Shown here piece after piece: positions 17,032 to 24,362 of a DNA stretch of 34,473 nucleotides; position 1 is the first letter of the stretch, and every line of letters starts with the position of its first letter. Under the pieces are notes generated by a model. That model saw only the letters and a program-made list of their open reading frames with translations, had not been told where the DNA came from and did not search any database. Location of the stretch: assembly GCA_964572855.1 (NCBI GenBank), contig CAZNGF010000025.1:1-34473 (forward strand), written 5' to 3'. This stretch comes from CAZNGF01 sp964572855. Its GTDB lineage: Bacteria > Bipolaricaulota > Bipolaricaulia > RBG-16-55-9 > JAJCYT01. The position numbers and the translations under genes were made by a program.

Positions 17032-20000
17032 CAGCCCTCCCCCTCCGCCTGGAAGATCGGCTGCTGGATCCGCCGCAGCTCGTCGAGCGGGATGTGGCAG
17101 TAGATGCGGTGTCCGTCCCCGGTCTCGCGCCAGGGGGGCGTCTCGGCCTTGCACACCGCGCCCAGGTAGCGCGGGCAGCGCGTGTGAAAGGGGCAGCCGC
17201 TGGGCACGTCCGTCGCGCTCGGGATGTCTCCCTGGACCCGCACGCGCGCCTCCCGTTGCGACGGATCGAGCAGCGGGATCGACGACAGCAGCGCCTCGGT
17301 GTAGGGATGATAGGGCGGCGCGAGCAGGGCTTCGGTGCGCCCGACCTCCATGAGCCGGCCCAAATAGATCACCCCGACGACGTCGGCCAGGTAGCCCACC
17401 ACCGACAGGTCGTGCGAGATGAACAGGTAGGCGCTGTTGCCCGCGCGCTGCAGGTCGTTTAGGAGGTTCAGAATGCGCGCCTGCACCGAGACGTCCAGCG
17501 CCGAGGTGGGCTCGTCGCACAGCACGAGCTCGGGGCGGGCCGCGAAGGCGCGCGCGATGGCCACGCGCTGCTTCTCCCCGCCGCTGAGCTGGGCCGGCAG
17601 GCGGTCGACGTACTCCTCGCCCAGCCGCACGAGCCGGAGCAGCCGGCGCGCTTCGGCCTGCGCGTCGGCCGCGCTCAACCTGCCCAGCTTGCGCAACGTG
17701 CGCCGCAGCGTCTGCCCCACGGTCATGTAGGGGTTGAGCGCCTCCTGCGGGTTCTGGAACACCATCTGGAGTTGTTGCAGCGTCTGGCGGCCGCGCTCGC
17801 TCAAGCTCCGCGGCAGCGCGACCTCGAGCAGTTCCATCTCGCCTGAGCTGGCCTCTTCGAGCCCGACGACGCAGCGGGCCAGCGTGGACTTGCCGCTGCC
17901 GCTCTCGCCCACGAGGCCCAGCGTCTCGCCGCGCCGGATCGTGAGGTCGACCCCGTCGAGCGCGCGCACGGCCGGGGTCGGGCGGCCCTTGAGCCGATCC
18001 AGCAGCGCGCCGCGAAAGCGGAAATGTTTCTTCAGGCCGCGCAGCGCGAGGGCCGGCAGGCCGTCCCGTCGCTCCTCCACGCCCTCGGCGGCCGACACGG
18101 GACGGCGCTCGGCGCTGGCCGTGCCCCGGTAAACCTCCTCCCAGCGGTGGCAGCGCACGCGCCGGGGCGCGCCGTCCACGTCGGGCGTCTCCAGCTGGGG
18201 CCTTTCCTCCCAGCAACGGTCCACGGCCAGCGGGCAGCGCGGCGCGAACACGCACCCGCTCGGCAGGTCCGCAAGCGAGGGGATTTGGCCGCGCATCGAG
18301 GTGAGCTGGACCGCGCGCTTGCTCTGCCCCAGGCGCGGGACGCTGTCCAGGAGCCCTTGCGTGTAGGGATGCAGCGGCTGGCGGTACAGGTCCTCGGTGG
18401 CGGCGTCCTCGACCAGCTCGCCGGCGTAGAGCACGGCCACGCGGTCGGCGATGCCGGCCACGACCCCGAGGTCGTGCGAGATGTAGAGCGCGGCGGTGTC
18501 GCGGCGTCGGATGAGGTCGCGCACGAGATCCAGCACCGTGGCCTCGGTGGTCACGTCGAGCCCCGTGGTCGGCTCGTCGAGCGCGAGGAAGCGCGGGTCG
18601 GTGCTGAGCGCCATCGCGATCATGACGCGCTGCTGCATCCCGCCGCTGAGCTGGTGCGGGTAGCTGCGGGCCACGCGCTCGGGGTCGGCGATCTGGACGC
18701 TCTCCAACAGCGCGGTCACGCGGCGCTCGGCCTCGGGGCGGGAAAGCGCGAGCTGCTGGCGCAGGATCTCGGCGATCTGCTCGCCCACGCGGATCGAGGG
18801 GTTGAGCGAGGAGAGCGGGTCCTGCGGCACGAGGTTCATGCGCCGGCCCCAGACCGCGCGCATCCCGGCCCGGTCGCGCGCCAGCAGGTCGTCGCCCTCG
18901 AAGGCCACCTCGCCCCGGGTCACGGCGCCGTTGGGGCTCAGGTAGCGCATGAGCGCCATGGCCAGCGTCGATTTCCCGCTGCCGCTCTCGCCCACCAGCC
19001 CGTAGGTCTGGCCGCGCGCGACGGTCAGGTCGACGTCGCGCACCGCGTCCAAGCGCCGACCGCCCTGGAAGTACGAGACCGTAACCCCACGCAGCGCCAC
19101 CACCGGCTCGGCGCCGTTTCCCGCGGGCGAGCGCGGGGCCCTGGCGCGCGCTCGGCGCAGCGCGCGCGGCACGGTGCCGGTCTGCGTGGGGGCTTGCAGC
19201 ACGCGCTTGAGCCCGTCGGCCAGCAGGTTCATGGCCACGACCAGCACCGAGATGGCCAGCGCCGGGAACAGCAGCGACCACGGCGCCAGGCCCGCGAAGT
19301 CGCGCGCCTCCTTGACCATGAGCCCCCAGTTGGGCGTGGGCGGCTGCACCCCGACCCCTAGAAACCCCAGCGAGGCCACCAGGAAGATGGCGTAGGTGAA
19401 ACGCATCGCGCCCTCCACCGAGAGCGCGGGCAGCACCGAGGGCAGGATTTCCCTGGAGAGGATGTGCGCGCTGGACTCGCCCTGGAGCCGGGCCGACTCC
19501 ACGAAGCCCTTGGTCTTGACGCCCAGCACCTCGCTGCGCACCACGCGGGCCACGATCGGGGTATAGACCACCACGAGCACGATCATGACGTTGTTCTTGG
19601 CCGGCCCGATCGTGCCCAGCAGCAGCAGGGCCAGTAGCAGCGCCGGCACGGCCAGCAGGCTGTCGAAGGCGCGCATCACGACCTCGTCGAGCCAGCCGCC
19701 GCGATAGCCGCTGACGAGCCCGAACAGCGTGCCGAGCAGCACGGCCAGCAGCGTGCCCACGCCCGCCAGCGCCAGGATGCTGCCCGCGCCCAGGATCACG
19801 CGGCTGAACACGTCGCGCCCGAAGTGATCGGTCCCGAACGGGTGCTCCCACGAGGGGGGTTCGGAGCGGAACGGCGAGATCTGGGTCGCGGAGTACGGGG
19901 CGACGAAGGGTCCCAGCAGGGCCAGCGTCAGGAACAGCAGGACCAGCGAGGCCCCCACCGCCGAGGTGGGCTTGCGGTAGAGTTGGCCCAGCAGCCGCCC

Positions 20001-20081
20001 CGCGCCACGCAGCCTCCGGGCCACGGCGGAAGAAGGCGGGGCGGAGGTATGGTCGCCCCCGCCCGCCTGTGACGATTTCAT
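17031..20081 (-). CDS. fused peptide ABC transporter permease and two ATPases (DppC-DppD-DppF)
   Basis: One 1016-aa chain carries three normally separate subunits. Residues 1-300 are a DppC-type permease (HPFGTDHFGRDVFSR, coupling loop around VESARLQGESSAHILSR, SLGFLGVGVQPP). After an Ala/Arg/Pro-rich linker, residues 325-650 are a DppD-type ATPase: Walker A GESGSGKS 364-371, signature LSGGMQQR 478-485, Walker B LALDEPT 499-505. Residues 675-1000 are a DppF-type ATPase: Walker A 725-732, signature LSGGEKQR 832-839, Walker B LVLCDEP 852-858. Each ATPase ends in the oligopeptide-transporter C-terminal domain with four cysteines (610/616/623/644 and 963/969/977/995), a pattern that in some DppD proteins binds an iron-sulfur cluster. 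All catalytic motifs are intact and the frame is unbroken through both linkers, so this is a real fusion. It lies 10 bp downstream of the binding-protein gene. Confidence 0.93.
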   Translation of the reverse strand: MKSSQAGGGDHTSAPPSSAVARRLRGAGRLLGQLYRKPTSAVGASLVLLFLTLALLGPFVAPYSATQISPFRSEPPSWEHPFGTDHFGRDVFSRVILGAGSILALAGVGTLLAVLLGTLFGLVSGYRGGWLDEVVMRAFDSLLAVPALLLALLLLGTIGPAKNNVMIVLVVVYTPIVARVVRSEVLGVKTKGFVESARLQGESSAHILSREILPSVLPALSVEGAMRFTYAIFLVASLGFLGVGVQPPTPNWGLMVKEARDFAGLAPWSLLFPALAISVLVVAMNLLADGLKRVLQAPTQTGTVPRALRRARARAPRSPAGNGAEPVVALRGVTVSYFQGGRRLDAVRDVDLTVARGQTYGLVGESGSGKSTLAMALMRYLSPNGAVTRGEVAFEGDDLLARDRAGMRAVWGRRMNLVPQDPLSSLNPSIRVGEQIAEILRQQLALSRPEAERRVTALLESVQIADPERVARSYPHQLSGGMQQRVMIAMALSTDPRFLALDEPTTGLDVTTEATVLDLVRDLIRRRDTAALYISHDLGVVAGIADRVAVLYAGELVEDAATEDLYRQPLHPYTQGLLDSVPRLGQSKRAVQLTSMRGQIPSLADLPSGCVFAPRCPLAVDRCWEERPQLETPDVDGAPRRVRCHRWEEVYRGTASAERRPVSAAEGVEERRDGLPALALRGLKKHFRFRGALLDRLKGRPTPAVRALDGVDLTIRRGETLGLVGESGSGKSTLARCVVGLEEASSGEMELLEVALPRSLSERGRQTLQQLQMVFQNPQEALNPYMTVGQTLRRTLRKLGRLSAADAQAEARRLLRLVRLGEEYVDRLPAQLSGGEKQRVAIARAFAARPELVLCDEPTSALDVSVQARILNLLNDLQRAGNSAYLFISHDLSVVGYLADVVGVIYLGRLMEVGRTEALLAPPYHPYTEALLSSIPLLDPSQREARVRVQGDIPSATDVPSGCPFHTRCPRYLGAVCKAETPPWRETGDGHRIYCHIPLDELRRIQQPIFQAEGEG

Positions 20082-20091
20082 GCCGCGCTGG

Positions 20092-21615
20092 CTAGTTGGC
20101 GCTCACGGCCCGGAAGTCCGAGCGGCCGGCGAACGCCTTCAGTTGGAAGTTGTCGAACCCGTCGCGGATCGCCCCGGTCATGGCGAAGAAGTACGGGATG
20201 ATGACCGGCCCGCGCTCGGCCAGGATGCGCTGCATCTCGGCGTAGGCTTCCTTGCGCTCGGCCTCGTCCAGCGTCGAGCCGGCGATCTCGCTGAGTGAAT
20301 CGAACTGCTCGTCGCAGAACTTGGACTCGTTCCAGATCGCGCCACACTCCAGCATGACGTCGAAGTAGAACTGCGGCGTCGGGCGCGAGCCCCAGCCCGT
20401 GATGCCCAGGTCCACCTCGAGCCAGTTGCCCTCGCCGTAGTAGACGCTCTCGGGCTCGAGCAGGATGTTGACGTCGATGCCGGCCTGGGCCCACTGCTCC
20501 TTCAGGATGACGGCGAAGTCGGGCCGCCCGCCCGTGTTGGGCACGTGCAGGTCCATTTCCAAGCCGTCCTCGAAGCCGGCCTGGGCCAGCAGCTCGCGCG
20601 CGCCCTCGGGGTCGTGGGCGGGCAGCGGCGAGTCCGCCAAAAAGTACTCGGAGAACAGCGGCCCGATGGGCGTGTCGCGCCCGACGGCGCCCAGGCCGAG
20701 CTGGACGAACTCGGCGATCTGCTGGCGGTCGGTGGCCATCTTGAGCGCCTTGACGACGCGCGGGTCGTCCCCCGGCGCGCGGTCGGTGCGCAGCCGCACG
20801 AGGTCGAAGCCGTTGGTGGGCACGTCGATGGTGTTGACGCTGGGGACGCCCTCCAGGCTCTGGAGCTGGGCGTTGGAGATGCGCCAGACCAGGTCGACTT
20901 GGGCGCTGCGCACCGCGTCGATGGCCGCGGTCTGGTCGTTGAAGAACACGAACGAGAGCTCGGCCAGCTTGGGTTGGCCCTCGACGAAGTAGTCCGGGTT
21001 GGCTTCCATGTCGACGCGGTCGCCCAGGTTCTCGTTGGTGACCCGGAACGGCCCCGTGCCGTTGAGGTCGGCCAGGTCGGTGCTGCCCTCCTGCACGATC
21101 ACGGCGTGGTTGTCGCTCAGGTCGAACAGGAAGAACGGGTTGCTCTCGGCCAACGTAAACGTGACCTCGTTCGGCCCCGTCGCCTCGACCGAGGTGACGT
21201 TGCTGTAGAGGTCGACGGTGGCCCCACCCACGTCGGGATCGCGCAGCCGGTCGAACGTCCAGAGCACGTCGGCGGGCGAGAGCGCGCTGCCGTCGTGGAA
21301 GGTCACGCCCTCGGCCAGCTCAAAGGTGTAGGTGAGCCCGTCCTGGCTCACGCTCCAGTCGGCCGCCAGGCGCGGCTGGATCTGGTTGTCGGCGTCGACG
21401 TCGACCAGGTAGTCGTAGACCGCGTTGGCAAACGCGATCTCGCTGTCGGCCGAGATGAACGCCGGGTCGGTCTGGTCGATCGGTTGCATCGCAACCCGCA
21501 TGCTGCCCGAGACGTTGTCCTGCGAGGCGCCCGTGGGGCCGGGTAGCAGCAGGGCCCCCAGGAACAGGGTCAGCAAGAGGAGCACGCCGCTCCCCGCACG
21601 AATGGTGAAACGCAT
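20092..21615 (-). CDS. peptide ABC transporter substrate-binding protein (SBP family 5)
   Basis: A 507-aa extracytoplasmic binding protein of the DppA/OppA class. The ATG at 21615 follows GGAGGT; the open frame further upstream is non-coding in character. Residues 1-32 form a Sec signal peptide (RFTIRAG, then a long Leu-rich core) with no cysteine, so no lipoprotein anchor. Family-5 landmarks are SVSQDGLTYTFELAEGVTFHDGS, ADVLWTFDR, NGTGPFRV, and the late VDLGITGWG segment. First gene of the minus-strand operon with the fused permease/ATPase and DppB. A soluble periplasmic protein suits a diderm cell; in a monoderm it would be unanchored. Ligand not predictable. Confidence 0.92.
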   Translation of the reverse strand: MRFTIRAGSGVLLLLTLFLGALLLPGPTGASQDNVSGSMRVAMQPIDQTDPAFISADSEIAFANAVYDYLVDVDADNQIQPRLAADWSVSQDGLTYTFELAEGVTFHDGSALSPADVLWTFDRLRDPDVGGATVDLYSNVTSVEATGPNEVTFTLAESNPFFLFDLSDNHAVIVQEGSTDLADLNGTGPFRVTNENLGDRVDMEANPDYFVEGQPKLAELSFVFFNDQTAAIDAVRSAQVDLVWRISNAQLQSLEGVPSVNTIDVPTNGFDLVRLRTDRAPGDDPRVVKALKMATDRQQIAEFVQLGLGAVGRDTPIGPLFSEYFLADSPLPAHDPEGARELLAQAGFEDGLEMDLHVPNTGGRPDFAVILKEQWAQAGIDVNILLEPESVYYGEGNWLEVDLGITGWGSRPTPQFYFDVMLECGAIWNESKFCDEQFDSLSEIAGSTLDEAERKEAYAEMQRILAERGPVIIPYFFAMTGAIRDGFDNFQLKAFAGRSDFRAVSAN

Positions 21616-21983
21616 AGAACCTCCAGATGGTTTTTGAAATTGAAGCCGTCCCCTCACGACGTTGAACCGCGTTGCGCGCCTCGAGAAGCTGGAGATCCGC
21701 CGCCGAAGCCGACCCCTTCGAACGAAGCGTCCGCAGCGACGGGACTGGGGTGGAAAAGGGAAGCCGCTTGCCGCGTTGGCGGGGCGGTACCGGTTGAGGG
21801 CTGCGTCCCGAAGGACAGGCCATCCGCATCCGTTGAACTCCCAAAATTGGCTTGAATTCGCATTGTTTGCTTCATGGTAGCACACCGCCCCCCGTTCATC
21901 AAGACGCCGCGTGCCAACCATCCGCTTGGGCTCGGACCCGTGTCCTTGCTCCGGCGCCCGGCCGGCCGCATGGTCGAGAGGTG
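21616..21983. other. 368-bp divergent intergenic region between the peptide transporter operon and ftsL
   Basis: Both genes are transcribed outward from here. I see the binding-protein ribosome-binding site at its left end, one candidate minus-strand promoter (21874-21902) implying a leader of about 250 nt, and no convincing gene, riboswitch or T-box. Reading frames across it are compositionally non-coding. No clear ftsL promoter was found. Confidence 0.5.
21874..21902 (-). promoter_or_regulatory. candidate promoter of the peptide transporter operon
   Basis: On the minus strand TTGATG (21897-21902), a 17-bp spacer and TACCAT (21874-21879) match sigma-70 consensus at 4/6 and 4/6. It lies 259 bp upstream of the binding-protein start codon and is the best match in the gap. 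Confidence 0.35.
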
Positions 21984-22319
21984 ATGGCACGAGCTTCGGA
22001 CGCGCGCAACCGCCATGCCCTTACCCCCGTCGAGCGGCGCCGGCGGCGCGAGGCGCTGGCGACGCTACTGACCGTGCTGGGCGTCTTTGCCGGCGCCCTG
22101 AGCCTGATCGTGCTCTACCTCTGGCTCTCGTGGCAGAAAGTGTACTGGGCCGACCGCGTCACCGAAGCGCGCGCGCAGCTGAGCGAGCTCGAAACGCAGA
22201 ACCGCCTGCTGGAAGCCCAGGTCGCCGGGGCGTTCTCGCTGGAGCGGGTCGCGCGCGTCGCCCGCCAGCTCGGCCTGGTCGAACCCGACGCATTGCGTTA
22301 CTGGCCGTTGACACCATGA
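21984..22319 (+). CDS. ftsL: FtsL/DivIC-like septum formation protein
   Basis: A 111-aa bitopic membrane protein. The ATG at 21984 is preceded by GAGAGG; a GTG one codon earlier is possible. A basic cytoplasmic segment (VERRRRREAL) is followed by one membrane helix at about residues 25-46, then a short extracytoplasmic coiled coil (VTEARAQLSELETQNRLLEAQ) and a conserved-looking end (RVARQLGLVEPDALRY). This size and layout, directly before and overlapping a class B penicillin-binding protein by ATGA (22316-22319), is typical of FtsL, which bridges FtsB and FtsI/FtsW in the divisome. The identification rests on topology and context, since FtsL sequence is poorly conserved. Confidence 0.8.
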   Translation: MARASDARNRHALTPVERRRRREALATLLTVLGVFAGALSLIVLYLWLSWQKVYWADRVTEARAQLSELETQNRLLEAQVAGAFSLERVARVARQLGLVEPDALRYWPLTP

Positions 22320-23992
22320 AACGACGACTTCTCTTGATGGCCGTTCTGTTCGGTTTGCTGTTCCTGGGGCTGACGGCGCGCCTGGTGGCGATCCAGGTGG
22401 TGGACCAGCCGCAGTGGGCCGAGTACGCCAAGCGGATCCAGGAGGACGAGTTCGTCGAGCCCGGCGTGCGCGGCCGGATTTATGACCGCAACGGCGTGCT
22501 GTTGGCCCAGGACCTGCCTGCGGTCTCGATCGCGTTGGACAACTACCACATGAGCCAGCCCGAGGTCTTGATCGCGCTGCTACAAGAGCACCTGGGCCTC
22601 GCGCGCGCCGAACTCGAGCCCAGGGTCTACAAGGAGGGCTACTTCACCTGGATCGCCCGTCAGGTCGATTTGGGCGCGGCCGAACGGCTCAAGGCCGCGG
22701 CACGCGAGGCCGGGGTCGACGGCTTGCTGTTCACGCACGAGCCCAGGCGTACGTATCCAGAAGGCAAGCTGGCTTCAAACGTGGTCGGGTTCACGGGGTT
22801 GGACCATCACGGGCTCGAGGGCGTCGAGCTGGCCTACGACGGCCTGCTGGGCGGGAAGGACACGCGGGTCCACGTGCGCCGCACGGCCCACGGCACCGAG
22901 CTCGAGCGCGAGGTCACCGAGGACGGCGGTCCCGGGCTCGACCTCACCCTCACGCTGGACGCGCGCGTGCAGCGGATCGCCGAGCAAAAGCTCGACTGGG
23001 GTCTGCGCGAATTCCGGGCCAAGGACGGCTTCGTCGTCGTGCTCGACCCGCGCACGGGGGAGTTGCTGGCCATGGCCCAGGCGCAGCGCTACGACCTCAA
23101 CCGCTACGGGGCCTCCAGCGCCGGCCAGCGCCTGAACCAAGCCGTGGCGCGCGCCTACGAGCCGGGCTCGCTGTTCAAGGTGTTCACGGCGCTGGCCGCG
23201 CTGGAGGCGGGCGCCGTGGGGCTGAGCGAGCGCTTCGACGGGGACACCCCCGTGCGCATCGCGGGGCACAGCTTCGGCAACGCCGAAAGCCACATCAAGT
23301 TCGGCTCCGTCACGCTCAAGGGCATCATCCAGAACTCGATCAACCTGGGGATGATCCGCGTGGCCCAGCGGCTGGGAGAACGCGGCCTGCACGGCTACCT
23401 GACCAAACTCGATTTCGCCGAGAAGACGGGCCTGGGGCTTCCCGGCGAGCTGCCGGGCTCGCTCATCCCGCTGGAACGCTGGTCCACGCTCGAGATCGGC
23501 GCGGTCTCGATCGGGCAGGCCGTCTCGGTCACCGGCATCCAGCTCGCCTCGCGCATGGCCGCCATCGCCAACGGGGGCCGGCTCATGCAGCCCTACGTGT
23601 TGAAGGAAACGCGTCGCCCCGACGGGGCGCTCGTGCGCCAGTACCACCCGCGCCTGGACAAGACCATCGCCTCCCCGCTCAACGCCGAGCGCCTCACGCG
23701 GATGATGGAGGCTGTGGTCGAAGCCGGCACGGGCACGCAGGCGCAGCTGGAGGGCTTTTCGGTGGCCGCCAAGTCGGGCACCGCGCAAAAGGCCGTGCCG
23801 GGCCGGGGGTATCTGGAGGACAAGTTCATCTCCTCGTTCGCCGGCTTCTTCCCGGCCGACGACCCCGAGTTCATGATCCTGGTCGTGCTCGACGAGGTCG
23901 GCACGACCCCGGTCTGGGGCGGCCGCACGGCCGGCTCGGTGTTCCAACGGATCGCCGAGCGGTTGATCGACTTGAGCAACCTGCACCCGTAG
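22316..23992 (+). CDS. ftsI: class B penicillin-binding protein, septal transpeptidase FtsI
   Basis: A 558-aa D,D-transpeptidase that cross-links peptidoglycan. N-terminal membrane anchor at residues 5-27; pedestal domain with RGRIYDRNG (52-60); transpeptidase domain with the active-site SxxK at S285-LF-K288 (PGSLFK), SxN at S341-I-N343, and KSG at 486-488. GRGYLEDKFISSFAGFFP is the usual stretch after the KTG-type motif. The length fits FtsI/PBP2-type enzymes, and there is no PASTA domain visible at the C-terminus. It overlaps ftsL, whereas the usual neighbours of the division/cell-wall cluster (mraZ, rsmH, murE, mraY) are absent. The elongation enzyme PBP2 is the alternative; the ftsL partner argues for FtsI. 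Confidence 0.92.
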   Translation: MKRRLLLMAVLFGLLFLGLTARLVAIQVVDQPQWAEYAKRIQEDEFVEPGVRGRIYDRNGVLLAQDLPAVSIALDNYHMSQPEVLIALLQEHLGLARAELEPRVYKEGYFTWIARQVDLGAAERLKAAAREAGVDGLLFTHEPRRTYPEGKLASNVVGFTGLDHHGLEGVELAYDGLLGGKDTRVHVRRTAHGTELEREVTEDGGPGLDLTLTLDARVQRIAEQKLDWGLREFRAKDGFVVVLDPRTGELLAMAQAQRYDLNRYGASSAGQRLNQAVARAYEPGSLFKVFTALAALEAGAVGLSERFDGDTPVRIAGHSFGNAESHIKFGSVTLKGIIQNSINLGMIRVAQRLGERGLHGYLTKLDFAEKTGLGLPGELPGSLIPLERWSTLEIGAVSIGQAVSVTGIQLASRMAAIANGGRLMQPYVLKETRRPDGALVRQYHPRLDKTIASPLNAERLTRMMEAVVEAGTGTQAQLEGFSVAAKSGTAQKAVPGRGYLEDKFISSFAGFFPADDPEFMILVVLDEVGTTPVWGGRTAGSVFQRIAERLIDLSNLHP

Positions 23993-24058
23993 GAAGGCCT
24001 AATGCGCAAGCGGATTTGGCTGATTCAGGTAGAGCCATGCGCGGATGCGCGGGATGCA

Positions 24059-24090
24059 GGAGGAGCGCCCACGATGGGGAACGCTCCTCC
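24059..24090. terminator. hairpin between convergent ftsI and the ribbon-helix-helix gene
   Basis: Perfect 9-bp arms GGAGGAGCG (24059-24067) and CGCTCCTCC (24082-24090) with a 14-nt loop, between two convergent stop codons. On the plus strand a pyrimidine-rich tract with several Ts follows. Likely terminates one or both transcripts. Confidence 0.6.
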
Positions 24091-24096
24091 CGTCCC

Positions 24097-24267
24097 TCAA
24101 CTCTGCTTCTTCTCTTCCCGGTTTACGTAGTCGAGCACGGCCTGGACGATCATGTAGTTGAGCGAGCGATCCTGGGAATCGGCGATTTTCTGCAGCCGCT
24201 CCAGGGGCTTGTCGTCCTGCCGGCCCTTGGGAACGTAGATCGAGATGCGCGTGAAGTCTCCCGGCAT
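24097..24267 (-). CDS. small ribbon-helix-helix (CopG/Arc-type) protein
   Basis: A 56-aa protein. The ATG at 24267 follows AAAGGGGGG. TRISIYVPKG gives the N-terminal strand of a ribbon-helix-helix DNA-binding fold. LERLQKIADSQDRSLNYMIVQAVLDYV supplies the two helices with the typical hydrophobic spacing. Such proteins act as dimers, either as plasmid-type repressors or as antitoxins. No toxin gene is adjacent, so a stand-alone repressor is as likely as an orphan antitoxin. It has its own promoter-like sequence upstream. Confidence 0.75.
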   Translation of the reverse strand: MPGDFTRISIYVPKGRQDDKPLERLQKIADSQDRSLNYMIVQAVLDYVNREEKKQS

Positions 24268-24293
24268 GGTCCCCCCTTTCAAAGATGCGCCCG

Positions 24294-24321
24294 ATTATGG
24301 GCAGGATTCGCCTGAGTTCAA
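24294..24321 (-). promoter_or_regulatory. promoter of the ribbon-helix-helix gene
   Basis: Minus strand TTGAAC (24316-24321), 16-bp spacer, CATAAT (24294-24299), 27 bp upstream of the start codon. Good sigma-70 match. Confidence 0.5.
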
Positions 24322-24362
24322 GTGTGTACGCCTCTATGATCTGTTCTCCCGTCAAACATGAC

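Noticed and set aside
17032..19851. Continuation of the dppB frame upstream as one very long minus-strand protein
   Set aside because: It is the fused transporter gene read in a wrong frame; the permease begins at 17031.
20545..21546. Plus-strand open frame opposite the peptide-binding protein
   Set aside because: Antisense shadow; the minus strand has a signal peptide, a ribosome-binding site and family-5 motifs.
21616..21870. T-box or riboswitch in the long leader of the peptide-binding protein gene
   Set aside because: A GGCGGTACCGG string is visible on the plus strand, but it is on the wrong strand and lacks the T-box core and a terminator. No other conserved leader structure was recognised.
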